Positions 41,151-53,983 are shown, counted from the stretch's first letter. The stretch: 64,000 nt of DNA from Diphasiastrum complanatum (GCA_029204225.1 CM055113.1:16315745-16379744), one strand, 5' to 3'. Numbers and translations are program-made. Notes: generated by a model from the letters alone, not told the origin.

Positions 41151-42300
41151 AGGTTTAGACATCAACAAGTCATCATAGAAACATACTTGTGAGACTTGTA
41201 TTCTTGGCAAGCATGCAAGGCCAAGCTCATAGAGCTAAAGGGCATTTTGGATCTAATTTCCTATGATCTCTATGGCCTGATACAGACCCCATCATATGAA
41301 AGATTGATGTATTTCATTACATTTATTGACGATTTTTTCCGACGAACCACTATCATGTTCAAGAACATATCAGAAGCATGTATTTGTTTTCAACGATTCA
41401 AATGTTTACCTGAAAATTAGACTTGTCAGGGAAAATCAAAGCTTAAACTCAATAAAGATATGTGGCCTTCGACACTTGTTGAAATCTTTGACATGAAGAA
41501 TTATCCATACCATTCATTAATTGGCTCATTAACGTATGTGATGATGTGCACTAGTCCTGATCTAGCATATACAGTTAGCACACTCTCTCAATTCATGTTG
41601 AATCCAGGAATCCAACATTGGAAAGCACTCAAAAGAGTGATGAAGTATATTCAAACAACAAAGAACCAAGTTCTTTGGTATTTTGGTAATTCTGTTGTAG
41701 CAGATCTTATATGGCTATTCTGATTCAGATTGGGAAGGAGAGTTAGACACCAGGAAGTCTACCTTAGTTACTGTTTTTACCTATCTTCTGCACCAATTTC
41801 TTGGAATAGCAGAAAACAGAAGTCAATCTCACTATCATCAACTGAAGCCAAATAGTAGTAGTAACACAAGCAACTAAAGAAGCTATCTGGTTGAGGCTTC
41901 TTCTATAGGATCTAAACTTCAAATAGAACAAACCAACTACCACGAGTGTCGTTCAAACCAACCATTACTCTTTACGTCTCAAGGACTAATGTTACCTATT
42001 GTATGGGACTTCACGCCCACCTCATTGTACGGTCACTTCAAAGGCTAATGACCAATAGCTAATATTAGAAAATGTGTGGTGTAGATCAAAAAGCCATATG
42101 GTTGAGGCAAGTGTTTGATGAGTACTATATATAGTGACAAGTGACATTCAGCTGGCGAAGAATTTGATGTTCTCTACGAAGAACCAAACACATTGAGATT
42201 CACTATCACTTCATATGTTAGAGGCTGTTGAGTATGGAAATGAATGTTGTTCATTGTAGTAGATGCATAACACTCTCGACTAGTTCTAAATTGTTCTTCT
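41151..42300 (+). pseudogene. Copia integrase-RNase H remnant with large deletion
   Basis: Pieces of a copia polyprotein lie in order but heavily broken. CETCILGKHA (about 41190) is the GAG-pre-integrase zinc region and YFITFIDDFFRRTTIMF (about 41310) the integrase start. Then, after a deletion of the rest of integrase and most RT, YHSLIGSLTYVMMCTSPDLA (about 41510) and YSDSDWEGELDTRKST (about 41720) mark RNase H. TKHIEIHYHF appears near 42190. Stops and frameshifts are numerous, and this is one of the oldest copies in the window. Confidence 0.85.
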
Positions 42301-42764
42301 AGGCTTGTAAGACTGATAAGTAGATTTATTTACAAGAAACTAATCACGGTACATTCGTGCTGACTTAATATACTCTATGGTTTTCAATGTTTGAGTAATG
42401 TGCAAATGCTTACAACTATTTCTACTTTGATTCGTGAACCATTTTATTATTTTCGCTCTTCTTTTTCTTGTGTCTTAATGACTAAGTTGAAAGTGCAGAA
42501 TCATGGCTGTTGTTGACGCCTTTAAATTCTATAACTATGGTTTTCTTAGACACCTGTTGACTCGTCAATTAGTTGATTGGTTCTATTGTGACAGCTGATT
42601 CAAAACACGGTGCTCTTGATCAAACTTCTGTAGTGCTAATTCATGCGATAGTTTGACAATATCTCTCGACACTTATTGTTGTTGCTCATACTTTCACACT
42701 CTCATTTTTCCAGCAAGAATATTATTGTTATGTCTACATTCTACATATAGAATTCAACATAATC
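42301..42764. other. Unassigned DNA
   Basis: No gene seen. It may include old LTR sequence of the copia remnant. Confidence 0.4.
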
Positions 42765-43061
42765 CTAGACTTGGATACATGGGATGGTACTCAAGTACTC
42801 GAGATTATTGGTTAGGCCACCGAGGTCTGGGCTGCTTGCCCCTGCTACTTGTTTTCCTTTATCTTGGCTGGAACCAGCCTGTGCAGCATCTAAGACATGT
42901 GGCAATGGAATTACCACTAGGGTTGGTTGGGATTTTTGCTCCATAAATCTCTGACAGGCCTTTAGGGCTTGCTTGTCCTGGGCCAATTCTTGGTTGGCAC
43001 TTGTTCGGTATTTATCGAACTCTGTTTGGTAGCTATTCAAAGTTTGGTTGTAAGCTTGCAC
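42765..43061 (-). pseudogene. Gag-like fragment of a gypsy-associated ORF
   Basis: The minus-strand frame has MQAYNQTLNSYQTEFDKYRT followed by SANQELAQ, a predicted coiled coil, then a Pro/Gln-rich tail. The pattern of K/RY-K/R-TSAN then K..., FM/Q.. recurs in the fragment near 59450 (KYKTSAN), so both seem to come from one gag-like protein family. No zinc knuckle is present here. The rest of the element is lacking. Confidence 0.45.
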
Positions 43062-43690
43062 CTAATGTCGGAATAAGTTCATTTCTGCTTGATTCAGCGG
43101 CCTATTATCAAACTTGGTGATTTTTTCATCATTAACTCTCGCAAAGATTTTCATAGATGCATCTGAGTCAGATCTGGTGACTGTCAAAGTTTCAAGAGCT
43201 AACTCCCAAGAGATCTCAAGAAATCATGGAAAAAGTGCTCTTTTTCAGTGTTTTTTGATGAGATCCTGAGATTCTCTTACCCTTAACTCTTGCAGCCTGA
43301 TATACTATTGCATCCAACTCAGATCTGACTATGGAGAATTCTCTAAAACTTCTAATGGAATTTGGTAGCTAATCCATCAGTTTAAGTGAATTTTACCTTT
43401 ATTTTGCTACTTTTTTTCGAGATTCATGTCTCTAATTTGCAAAAATGGAGGCTGAATGATGTAATCTGATGATCTGCTACTCGTTCGATCCTATCTGGGT
43501 CTAGATCCTTCTTGGATCTTGGTGGATGATATCGGATGTTGTCGGATCTACTCAGATCTTGTTGGATCTTGATGGATTTGGCTTGATCTAACTAGATTTC
43601 TCTAGATCTGGGCGTGATGACCTTGAAAATGGAATTTTTGTGAGTTGTCATCACCATCCCTGATCTGTTTCACTATGGTCATCAATATTT
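43062..43690 (-). mobile_element. Probable LTR of the minus-strand gypsy element
   Basis: This stretch follows the integrase end on the minus strand, where a 3' LTR is expected. It carries a cluster of ggatct/agatct words (about 43490-43615, roughly a dozen in 125 bases). No TG start or polypurine tract could be fixed, and no second copy was found at the other end, so the call is positional. Confidence 0.35.
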
Positions 43691-44810
43691 GTGCAATCAG
43701 CTATCATTGATGGGCATGTCAAATGGCGTCCCATCTAACTTCTCGAGGTTCACGGCTCCATGGCTGAGGATCTCCTTTATTTGGAACGGGCCTTCGCCTG
43801 TGAACTTCAACTTTCCCTTGATCACCTTGGTTTAATACATGAGGACCAGATCTCCAGATCGAAGATCTTTCTTGTGCAACCAACGATCGTGCCATGCCTT
43901 GCATCGTTCCTTCTCAGTTGCCAATGTATGCACAACTAGTAAGCATGTTTCACAAAGTTTATGCAATGCTTCATGGCATAGTTGTAGAGATTTGGATTCA
44001 TAAAGATATTGTGTAGTGGCGATCCTTAATGATGGTACCAAAAGCCCTATCGGCATTACTGCGTCCCTACTGAAATGGCTTGTGATCAGTGCTTCCCTTG
44101 TAAGCTGTTTAGAATGCCCACATAGCAGCATGTAATTTGTGTTCCCAATCAGATCTGCTAGCTTCAACTGTTTTCATGAGTATGCTACACAAGATCTTAT
44201 TGGATGATTCTGCTTGTCCATTATTGCGAGGATAATAAGGCTTGTTGAGTCTATGGATCACAAAGAATTCCTGCAACAGGACCTTGATGGTCTCATTGAT
44301 GGAACGGCTTCCGTAATCATTGACTATCTCCACCGGACATCCGAAATGCACAATGATATTTTCATAAAGAAACTTAGCAATTGCTTGAGTGTCAATTGTT
44401 TGCACTACCTTGGCTTCGACCCACTTGGTGAGGTAATCTGTAGCCACGATAATATATCAAGCTTGTGAACTTCTTGTCGCAGGTTGTATCGGACCAATAT
44501 AGTCCAATCCCCACTTCTCGAATGGTGCTCGAGCTAGTACTACATGTAAAAGATCATAATTCAGCCTTGTCAGCTTCCTAGATCTTTGGCACACATTGCA
44601 TTTCTTCAAGTATTTATCCGTATCCTTATGAATTGTTGGCCACTAGCATCCTGATTGCAAGATCTTGTGAACTGTAATGTCAGATGCAAAATGACCACCA
44701 CCCATGCCTTCATGCGAAATTGAGATGATTTGTGTGGCCTCGTGTGGAAGAATACATCTTCAAAGAATTTCGTCCTAGTCCTGGCTTTGCATTGAATATT
44801 CAACTATATC
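43690..44810 (-). pseudogene. Gypsy integrase (non-chromovirus), minus strand
   Basis: On the minus strand the core reads ATDYLTKWVEAKVVQTIDTQ (about 44440), then HFGCPVEIVNDYGSRSINET (about 44330) and NKPYYPRNNGQAESSNKILC (about 44220). These supply the D, D and E positions of the integrase catalytic triad, which inserts the DNA copy. An upstream Cys-rich zinc region is broken (about 44590-44800). Downstream, WHDRWLHKKDLRSGDLVLMY and FTGEGPFQIKEI (about 43800) fit the end of integrase before the LTR. At least two frameshifts and a stop (near 44109) occur. No chromodomain is seen. Confidence 0.9.
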
Positions 44811-45020
44811 TGATGCCCATTCAGGTACAGTGTCGATATAAAACAAGGCGGCATCAGGTAGCTCATCATCAGATAGGGACGCAGTTTTCTTCCCATTGAT
44901 TCATGACAAATGATCTGCCATGTAATGTTGTTTTTCTTTGCAGGTCCATATAAAAAACAAAATGTGTGGCCATCAAATAATGTCAAAATTTCTTAACCGC
45001 ATAATCATAGCCAATGTCTG

Positions 45021-46130
45021 TCACTCCGTTGTCAAATAATTCACCTCTGAATCACTGAGTTGACGGCTTGCAAATTGGATTGGAAAACTCTTTTTGTGTT
45101 GTATTGGCTGGGTTAAGACAGCTTCCACTGCATAATTTGATGCATCCGTATGCATGTGAAACTCTATGGACCAATTGGGTGGGCATAGTATTGGTGCAGA
45201 TCCCAATGCATCTTTAAGCTTCTGGAAAGCCTGTAGGGTTTCCTCAGTCCAATGTGGTTCCATTGTGAGTTTGTAGATTGGTCGTGTTAACTCCGCAAAA
45301 TCCAAAATGAAGATTCTATAATAGTTAGCGTGACCCATGAAAATGTAGACTCCGTGGATCGTTTCTAGTGGTGGTAGATCAACAATTATCTTTATCTTCG
45401 ATAGGTCTGTGGCGATCCCGTGTCTAGATACTATATGGCCAGGAATTAGGCCATGTGTCACCCGAAACTGGCACTTTTCTAGGTTCAGGGATATCTGATA
45501 CTCGCGGCATTTCTTCAACACCTTCTCCAAGTTGGATAACTGCTCTAAGTTAGGTCCGTGCATGCACAGATCATCCTAGAAAATCTCCAGAAACTTTTGC
45601 AAATACTCTTTGAATGTTGCCTGCATGACTCGTTGGAAAGTACTTGGGACATTGCAAAGTCCAAACGGCATCACCTTGTAGGCATAGGTTTTCCATTCCA
45701 TGGCGAATGTTGTCTTGTGCTGATCTTGCGGCGTTATTTTCACCTAATTGTAGCCACTGAAACCGTCCAAAAAACTGCAGGCTTCGGCTCCTGCTACTCT
45801 ATCTAGAACACTTCCCGTAAATGGTAGGAAAAAATTATCCTTCTTGGTGACTACATTTAACGCTTTCAGGTTTACACAGATTCGCATTTTGCCATTCTTC
45901 TTGGGTACTATGACTATTGGCGACACCCATTCTATGTGCTCGATCTCATAGATGAAATCAGCATCTAGAAGTTTCAACTCTGTATAGTTCAGGTTGTAGC
46001 GATAGTAAAGACTTACCTTGGGGACTGCTCCATTCACCAAGGGTATGGTATGCTGGACTAGGGTTGGTGGGATACCCTTCAAATCACTATAATTCCAAGC
46101 AAAACAATGCTTGTATTCCACCAATATTGA
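45021..46130 (-). pseudogene. Gypsy reverse transcriptase-RNase H, minus strand
   Basis: The RT starts with HCFAWNYSDLKGIPPTLVQH (about 46100), then VVPKKNGKMRICVNLKALNV (about 45890) and SFLDGFSGYN with the first catalytic Asp (about 45760). The second catalytic box appears as IF-stop-DDLCMHGPN (about 45560-45590), where a TAG replaces the residue before the Asp pair. RNase H follows (HTDASNYAVEAVLTQP about 45130; FASRQLSDSEVNYLTTE about 45050). Loss of frame at 45740 and the stop in the catalytic box show it is inactive. Confidence 0.92.
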
Positions 46131-47400
46131 AGACTTGTTTCGCTAGTTCCTGCAGATTCTTGTTGAGCTTGCGGCATCATGATTACTACGTCGTCTAAGG
46201 TGTAATTTTTGAAGGTCTCAGACATCTCGTGAACTGGTGTTCTGTGAGATTCCTCCTTCAGCATATTGATCTTAGCCAGACTCGTAATCTTTGGGTTATC
46301 AGTCATCTGTGAAGAAGATGACGTTGTATTTGGGTCCATTCAGACTGACTTCAAAGAATCCAACACCTTCTTTTTTTTCTTTCTACTCACATAGTTGGGT
46401 TTGTCCATATTGTCCTTCTTCAGTACTAGTGTGACATTCGCTTCGTGATTGCAAATATCAGCATCCACCACAGCTATAGCCTCCTCTGTTAGATCACTCC
46501 ATCGGATCACCTGGTTATATCGTTGTCTCAATTGGTTCTTCTTGTTGGCAGGTGTCTTGGGTGGATCTATCTTCAAGAAACTTTAGCCATTGCAGATTTC
46601 TGTGGAGGCTGAGCTGGTACTTTTTTCATTCCATAATGATCTGGGTCCATATGTCGTAGGACCTGCTCATCAATTAGCTCATTCTCCTTGTTGTAGATAA
46701 AAGCATGTTGTCAAGGGACTAAATCATCGTCCACAGGGTTCTCAATAGCTTTCGCTGACAACCATGCTACATTGATCATGTTCACCTCAAAAGCGATTGG
46801 TGTGTCCAATGTATAGCACTTGGGTGAAGATGTGCTAAGTTCTGGATCTGAGTCTTGTTGACAAGCATGCCCAGCCATACAGTCAACAGTTGCTAATACG
46901 TCCGTCCATCTCATGATATATGTTTCAAGATCGTAATGACCTCCCCTGGCTTGCCTTGGGATCTCGATTGTATGATCAGTGGTGGATGATCCATCATCAA
47001 CTTTTGGTGTAATTGGTTTCATCGTTACAGTGCTCTCTATTTTCAAAGGTGAGTTTTCCAGTTTCCTAGTTATGAACCACTTGCGCAGTCCTCAACCATG
47101 GTCCTCCTAGTAAAATGTGATAGGCAAAAGGGGATTCTAGTATATCCATCACCACAAAAGTGATCACAAACTACATTCCCGCTATTTTTACAGGGATGTC
47201 ATCAACTAAACCTTTTGGTTTAACACAAGATTGATCAACTAATTTGATGGAAAATCTCGCTAGCTTGAATCCTTGCAAACCCCATTTATGGTACAAAGTA
47301 GTGGAGATCAAATTTACACCTGATCCTCCATCTACCATTGTTGCCTTGTCCTCGAATCTCTTATGCTTGATCAACAGGGTGATATTGTGTTTTTTGTTTT
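46079..47400 (-). pseudogene. Gypsy protease and linker region, minus strand
   Basis: The aspartic protease active site is ATMVDGGSGVNLISTTLYHK (about 47300-47350), a D-G-G-S variant typical of non-chromovirus gypsy elements, followed by LVDDIPVKI. Between protease and RT lie several frames (47046-46711, 46576-46340, 46339-46079) with polar, linker-like sequence, for example GHYDLETYIMRWTDVLATVD. The protease would mature the polyprotein. The stretch is split by stops, so no complete pol frame remains. Confidence 0.85.
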
Positions 47401-47795
47401 TCCACGTTGTCCCAATGTGGAGGACATTGTTCGTCTCTTCATACCCTGCGCAGTATATGGGCTCGGATGTTACTGGTTATGCTTCAGCTTTGGCTCATCC
47501 AGCCAGAAGGCTCTTGGCTTGTGGCGCAATCCGTGGTGGAGAGCACTTCAGTGTGTGGATCCTCGGCTCCACTAAGTGGAAAGGTAGTTCATGATGATGC
47601 AACTGATTGTTCTGATCAGTTCACAATGGTGAGCCCGCCTGTGGTACTGGTTCTTTGTTGACAGGAGATTCTATATATGTGTCTTTCACTTTTGTTTTTC
47701 CCTCCTCTTGCGCCTTCTATACCCAATGGTGTATCTTCTAAAACTGTCTTCTTTCCTCCCTCACATTTGGATATGGTCCTGCAGCTGAGGGTTGA

Positions 47796-48760
47796 TCATC
47801 GAATACTGGTGGGGTTGGTGAGGGTGCCACTTCCTTCCGTATTTGTGCTCATGTAACTACTAGCACTAGGGCTTGGAAGTGTTGTTTTTCTGGTGGCATC
47901 CCTCCTGGAACTGTCGTAGGTTGTACTGTAATTAGGTTCAAAGGTGCACTCATTCCAAGTCTTAATTCTTGGCAGAAGGATGTGTATTGTCTCTTGTAAG
48001 GACATTCTGCAATTTGATGGCCTTCACCGCATTCGTAGCAGCCATAATCTCTACCACCTTGACACTAAGGTTGAGCCACATAGGTCGCGTAATATTCGTT
48101 AATGGCAGGTTCTACAAATGGTTCGTCCGGTCCATACCATTGTTGCTACTCAGGTTGGAGTGATGCTTTAACTTCTTGTTCTGTCGTTGCTAAATTCACA
48201 TGAGCCACTTGGTTGTTAGTTGGCCCTAGTGGTGCAGATAAGGCCGTGCGCTGCTGATTGTTCGGCATGCCATACCTCGGTGCCACATTAGGTGCCCCTT
48301 GATGATAAGAATAGGAGGTCTGATAAGAACTTTTCTTCTGTTGTATGATCCGGGGGTTAAACAGGCAAAATGTCATCTCGTGTGATGATACATTGCACAG
48401 ATGGCAGAATCTCTGTATCAATTACAAGTTTTGCTTTAAAAACGGACACTCGTTGGCTATATGATTCTGAGTGCAAACTGAGCACCATACATTTTCTCGG
48501 CGTTGTAGATACTGTAGTTGGTTCTGCTCAGGTGGATTGGAAATTGGTGCTGTACAGCTCCCTGCAAGGCCTTCAGTTTCTGATCAAATTGAGCCGTTAG
48601 TTGTTCCATTTGTTGCTTGTGTAGCTCTGTCATTTGTTCCATCAATAGCTCTGTGGATATGTTGGATGCGTTGGATGATGATGATGCTACCGAAGGAATT
48701 GGAGTGTGGGTGGCTGGGTAAGTTTCGTCGTCGGAACCCTCATCCTCTTTCCTGATGGCA
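47796..48760 (-). pseudogene. Gypsy gag with zinc knuckle, minus strand
   Basis: The minus strand first shows a glutamine-rich coiled coil (MMEQMTELHKQQMEQLTAQF, 48645-48590). A CCHC knuckle, CHLCNVSSHEMTFC, follows at about 48365-48405, then a Pro/Gln-rich stretch. These are standard parts of a retroelement capsid/nucleocapsid. Frames shift between 48460 and 48420. The 5' LTR and primer binding site on the right side (above 48760) were not recognised. Confidence 0.8.
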
Positions 48761-49214
48761 TATTGAAATTACATAAACATTCTACATATAAGAAGATGTT
48801 TTGCAATACACAAATAAAAAGCAAGAAATGATTTTAGTAACAATGCTAGGTACTAGGGCAGATCCGTGTCATGCTAGCCCCAAGGACCTTCGACAAAGGC
48901 ATTTAGGAGTCCAAGCACCTCATAGCTCAGGCAAATTCATGCCATACAAGCCTACTTTTAGTCTTACTCTAACCAAGTATATAGCTCATTTTCAATATCC
49001 ACTTTTAATTTTATGAGTCCATACCTTGTCTTTAATAACTTAGACCAATCCATATCAGTTTAAGGCAAGAAACGTAAGTTCTTCAAGAGCATATAATTGC
49101 AAACAAACATTCTCCATAATTCTAGAGAACCCTTAAGTGTTTAGGAATCGTATACCATTCACATCGATTTTAAATCATGTAGCTTCGTACCTGAATATGA
49201 GGAGATGAAACAAG
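48761..49214. other. Unassigned DNA
   Basis: No gene. This is the junction between the minus-strand gypsy gag and a plus-strand copia fragment. Confidence 0.45.
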
Positions 49215-49604
49215 GAAACAAGAGGAGTGGTGGATCCAAGCAATGGATCTTGAGTATCAAGCTCTTATGAAGAACAATACATGGAGATTGGTGGAACTTC
49301 CTAAGGACAAAAAAGCAATTGGATGCAATTGGATATTCAAAGTGAAGACAAACCAAGATGGATCGATCAACAAGTACAAAAAAAAGTTGGTGGCAAAAGG
49401 ATATGCTCAAGAGTATGGAATTGACTATGATGAGACCTTTGCAACCGTGGCAAAGATGGTAAGCATTTAGGTCATTATTTCTCTTGCAACATTTTATGGT
49501 TGGGATCTATGGCAATTGGACATCACTAATGCATTCTTGAATGGAGATCTTGAGGAGGAGATTTTTATGGAGCCACCCGAGAGCTACATTTAGCATGGCA
49601 AGCC
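49215..49604 (+). pseudogene. Copia reverse transcriptase N-terminal fragment
   Basis: The frame 49243-49470 has MDLEYQALMKNNTWRLVELP, KKAIGCNWIFKVKTNQDGSI and AKGYAQEYGIDYDETFATVA, the fingers of copia RT. A stop follows, then WDLWQLDITNAFLNGDLEEE (about 49500-49565), which contains the first catalytic Asp. It ends within EEIFMEPPESYI near 49590, abutting an LTR, so the rest of pol was removed by a deletion reaching the LTR edge. Confidence 0.9.
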
Positions 49605-50160
49605 TGTGAGAGATTTCAACTAATTTAGTCAAATTTGCTACATTTGCTTATATGGCATTTGAGGCCAATTTCATATTAGACTTAGAGTTTGACTTTTCAA
49701 AGTTATATTAGTCTAAAATCATTTGAATAAATACTTTTGGAAAGTGTGGGAAACTATAGAACACGAGCTTTGGTGAGATTCAATTTGAGTAGTAGAGACA
49801 TTGAATCTAGTCACAATTATAGTTTCATTATGGAAGGAAACCAAAGTTTGAATTTAGGTTTGGACCTGCTATAAAAGGACGTAACTCATGGGAAGAAAAG
49901 ACATTCTCTCTCTCTTATCTCATTCATGCTTATACATGGTTCTCTTTGGGTTCTACTATCCATTGGTGCACTATACTTGTGACTTCTTGCAATTCTATGT
50001 GTAGAATGTTCATTAAATCTTATTTTCATATCCACACGTGTGAAATATAGTAGCTTATTATTTTTATACATACAGCAATATTATTTTATGTTTTGGTTCA
50101 TGTTTGATCAAGATCTATTAGAGTTTGCATCTCATTCTTAGTGTAGATGTTGGTTTTTCT
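49605..50160 (+). mobile_element. Copia LTR (solo or 3' LTR), end approximate
   Basis: It starts tgtgagagatttcaactaat, closely like the LTRs at 3412 (minus) and more distantly 59543 (shared tgtgaga-a). A TATA box, gctataaaagga, lies near 49870, with a ctctctctctc tract at about 49908, again a CT tract in the leader zone. The end is uncertain. Confidence 0.7.
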
Positions 50161-50280
50161 ACAATCAATTTGGCAAGATTGGTGAGTTGTTGTCTTTCTA
50201 ACCCAAGATCATTTTGTAAATTTGGATCTTGATTGATCTCCACAAGTTGGTCACAAAAAAACTAGGACAACAAATGGTCG
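50161..50280. other. Junction region
   Basis: Short stretch between the LTR and the gag-like frame; no feature recognised. Confidence 0.4.
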
Positions 50281-51687
50281 CGACCCTCAAAGAGTTAGAC
50301 AACATCTATCCTAGCACCAGAAAGCAGGCCACCCCACAAGTGTCAGCCGAAACCTATTTCACCTGCATCACCAAAAAAGAAGCAGAAGGGTAAGGCAGTG
50401 AGCACGGATGACAACATCTCCCCTGATATCTTATCCATTGATATAGGGACAGATTATGCTGAATTTGGCAAGAGTTTGAAATCTTCTCAAGTCCCAAAGG
50501 AGGTTTTGGTGCAGTAGGAGGCCCTACTTCAAGAGGCCCAACAACGAAGACAAGCAGTAGCTGCAACAACTAGCTCTTTGGATGCATGCGCTTCCGGTTC
50601 TAGTTTAGTAGGTGTGGTCTTGTCTACTCATGTGACTTCAATCGTTCCGGTATCATTACGTACTAACACAACTCTCGTTCCACCACTACCCCCACCATTT
50701 ACTGCCACATTCGTCCCTTTATTCACACTTAACACAAGCTTTGATTCCACTATCCCAAGAAAGCCCTTACATGTACATTCTTCCACCCTATTTGACTCTA
50801 CAATCAGTGTAGATGATTTTGCATTACAACTATTAACGCAAACCACATCCACCACTGTAACAACTAATCCACTCCACACGTCTATGATGCACATTCAGTC
50901 ACCTCCACATCCACCACCCCTAATACCACAATCACCTCTACCTACATCCCCTATCATACCGCAATCACCTCCCCCTGTATTTTCTCACACTCCAACCTCT
51001 CCTCCAATTCCAGATTTTCTTCCATTCAACCATGCCATATCCCAATTATACATGCACACTCCCCGACATTGGCCCTTGGGAGAAATTATCCCTAGCAGCC
51101 AAAAAGCGGTTTGGTTGGTGAATGAGCTCCAGTTCAACCTCTTTGGCACCTTAGGAGGTCAATACACTATGAGACAATTCGACGATGGAGCCCTGGCGGA
51201 TATTCAAAAAGAAAAAACAAAGTTGGAGGCAGAATCCAAGCAACAGTAGTATAAAGGAACAACTGGTGCAAGTCAACTTCACTGACTTTGCACCTCCAGC
51301 TATTCACGAGGGAACTCAGATTTCAATGGGGACGTATCAACAATTGGCACAAAAGTTAAAGGCTAGGATGGAGCAACATTCCAAAATACAGCAATCTTAT
51401 GCTACTTCCGTCAAGGCCCTAAACCAACACATTGCCACCTTGGAGGAAAAGCTAAAGGCAGACACAAAATCGACACCTTCCATCCATGTAGAGAATGCCT
51501 AATTTCACGATTATGGGCATTATTACAAGGGATCTGATGGCGGACATGGGATAGATTTCCAAGGGGCTCCATCAATAAATCAGGGATCGACAACTTAGGA
51601 CCACGACAAGTCTCAGGAACTCCTCCACCAACTAAATCACAGGGCACTGGTGGTACTTCCTCCCAACACCATGTCTTCCACTCTTCC
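50281..51687 (+). pseudogene. Proline/threonine-rich gag-like ORF, left part
   Basis: Frames run from about 50281 to 51650. A low-complexity part, TTLVPPLPPPFTATFVPLFT and HPPPLIPQSPLPTSPIIPQS, is followed by a helical part, WLVNELQFNLFG then YQQLAQKLKARMEQHSKIQQ (about 51330-51390). A stop occurs at about 50517 and frame changes at 51249 and 51502. The combination of a Pro-rich segment and coiled coil resembles the gag-like leader ORFs of large gypsy elements. It is cut at 51687 by an LTR element and seems to resume at 53989. Confidence 0.4.
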
Positions 51688-53983
51688 TTTTACAAGTAGA
51701 AGTGAGGAAATCCTCCAAATCCAAGGTACAGCCTCCAAATGTCCTGCAAGCTCCAAGATGCTCCCCAACTCCAAGCTAGGATGTCTCCACCTGCAAGTAA
51801 GGATCTGCAAGCCTCCAAGGATCTCTCCTCCACCTGTGTCCCTACTCTTAAACACAAAAATAGATAACAAGCTGGCCTCAAGTATTCACCACCAAACCAT
51901 AGCTAGATCCAAGCTCCAAGCAAGACCTATCTAGCACCCCCTTGCTAACCATAAACAAATCACAAGCATACCACAACAGACTATAGCATACTCAAGATCC
52001 AAACCCTACTTATGTCCCATACCTTAAGCAAGATCCAAACCCTAAGCATATTACACACAAGAAAGTACTCTACACACTAGTAGCAACACTAGAGCATAAG
52101 CAAATCAAGCAAGAGAGATCTCTCCTCCTCCCAATGGGTGCCCTACTACCCTCATATAGATGGCCCATGGTCCCCTCCAATGCACTATGGAGTTCCATGC
52201 CCATCCAAGGAGAGAGAAAGAATCCTAGGGGAGTTAAAGAATCTCCAAGAACCTCCATAGGCTTATGGAAGGTCAAGAGACTCCTTCCATAATCTATGAC
52301 TCTTTGAATGCCTTTCTTTGGGAACTCAATGGACACTTTTGAAGGGCGCCCTCCTACTAGGTCCCATTGCCTAAGTTGTGCATGTATAATTTGGCCTTAG
52401 ACCATTAAAGTGATATGGTTCAAGGTTGAGGCCCAAGGTTTAAAAAAATAGTCATCCAATGACTTTCTAACACCTCTCTAGATTCCATACTTCTATCCAA
52501 GGCATAGACACCTACCTGCCCGTACCCAAGGACACTAGTACCTTGATCTAAGGCACCTACTCTTAATCTTAAGGGTACCCCTTATCCAAGGCTCACGTGA
52601 CTCCATACCTCCATTGTTTATCACTTGGATAACCTTAAAAGTACCGCAATACCTAGACGCCAACTTTGCACACTTAATAGTTTTCAAGCCTCTAGAGTGA
52701 CTAGGACTCTCAAAAACACTCAGTCGTTGACCATGAATACCTTGTGCATCCGAGATAGATCAGCATAGTGCTTTAACCTGTCTTGGGCACTTCTTATGCT
52801 ATCTTTAGCCAGTTGTAACATTTCTTGCATATCCGCAAGGAAATCAGCTACGGTTTGCACCCGTAAGTTTTTCATGCCAACACTAATTGGTGATCGAGGT
52901 TGAAAACTGTACATAAGCATGAAAGGGTTTAATTCGATTGCTGAATGTTTTTCACTGTTATATACAAAGGGTACTTCAACTACAAGCTTCCTACAACTAG
53001 GAAAGCCAATAATCTTTTCCAAAAAAAAATTTTGTTGGTGATCTTAATAGAACTTGAAGAAGGTTAGAAAGGTTACCAACCTTTGCCTAGCTCTGATACC
53101 ACTTTTACAAGTAGAAGTGAGGAAGTCCTCCAAATCCAAGGTAGAGCCTCCAAATGTCCTCCAAGCAACCTACAAGCTCCAAGATGCTCCCCAACTCCAA
53201 GCTAGGATGCCTCCACTGGCAAGTAAGGATACCATAAGCAAGATCCAAACCCTAAGCATACTACACACAAGAAAGTACTCTACACACTAGTAGCAACACT
53301 AGAGCATAAGCAAAGCAAGCAAGAGAGATCTCTCCTCCTCCCAATGGGCACCCTACTACCCTCATATAGATGGCCCATGGTCCCCTCCAATGCACTATGG
53401 AGTTCCATGCCCATCCAATGAGAGAAAGAGAAGCCTAGGGGAGTTAAAGAATCTCCAAGAACCTCCATAGGCTTATGGAAGGTCAAGAGACTCCTTCCAT
53501 AACCTATGACTCTTTGAATGACTTTCTTGTAGGAGTTGGGAACTCAATGGACACTTTAGAAGGGCACCCTCCTACTAGGTCCCATTGCCCAAGTTGTGCA
53601 TGTATACTTTGGTCCTAGACCGTTAAAGTGATATGGTTCAAGGTTGAGGCCCAAGGTTTAGAAAAATAGTCATCCAATGACTTTCTAGCAACTCTCTAGG
53701 TTCCATACCTCCATCCAAGGCATAGACACCTACTTGCCCTTAACCAAGGACACTAGTACCTTAATCTAAGGCACCTACCCTTAATCCTAAGGGTACCCCT
53801 TATCCAAGGGTCACGTGACTCCATACCTCCGACCAAGGTATAGTCACTTGTCTGCCTTATCCAAAGGCACATATCCTTAATCCTAAGGATAACCCTTATC
53901 CAAGGGTAACTTGCCATTTAGCCCCCAACACTAAATGGACCAATAGGGATCTGAAGTACTCCTAGTTACATAGGTATGTGACA
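51688..53983 (-). mobile_element. Internally deleted LTR element with CTTCC target duplication, minus strand
   Basis: Two related blocks, 51688-52605 and 53103-53983, are direct repeats. Shared words include acaagtagaagtgaggaa, gctccccaactccaagctag and gccctactaccctcatatag. On the minus strand the right block is a complete LTR, starting tgtcacatacctatg and ending cttgtaaaa. It is followed by a primer binding site, tggtatcagagc (53089-53100). The insertion is flanked by cttcc on both sides (51683-51687 and 53984-53988), a credible 5-base target duplication. The left block has about 215 extra bases, and its distal end is damaged. Only a piece of integrase remains inside. Confidence 0.8.
52720..53022 (-). 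pseudogene. Chromovirus integrase fragment inside the deleted element
   Basis: The minus strand reads LNPFMLMYSFQPRSPISVGM, then VQTVADFLADMQEMLQLAKD and SIRSAQDRLKHYADLSR. It is very close to the corresponding part of the plus-strand chromovirus at 33120-33300, so both come from the same gypsy lineage. gag, protease, RT and most of integrase are missing. Confidence 0.92.

Noticed and set aside
42653-42946. Plus-strand ORF opposite the gag-like fragment
   Set aside because: Shadow of the minus-strand coiled-coil frame; no motif.
47244-48755. Plus-strand ORFs of 60-116 codons across the minus-strand gypsy element
   Set aside because: They are antisense shadows of the gag-protease region and show no domain.
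50578-51249. Cell-wall proline-rich protein (extensin-like)
   Set aside because: It lacks the SPPPP repeats and a signal peptide, and lies in a retroelement context; treated as a gag-like low-complexity segment.
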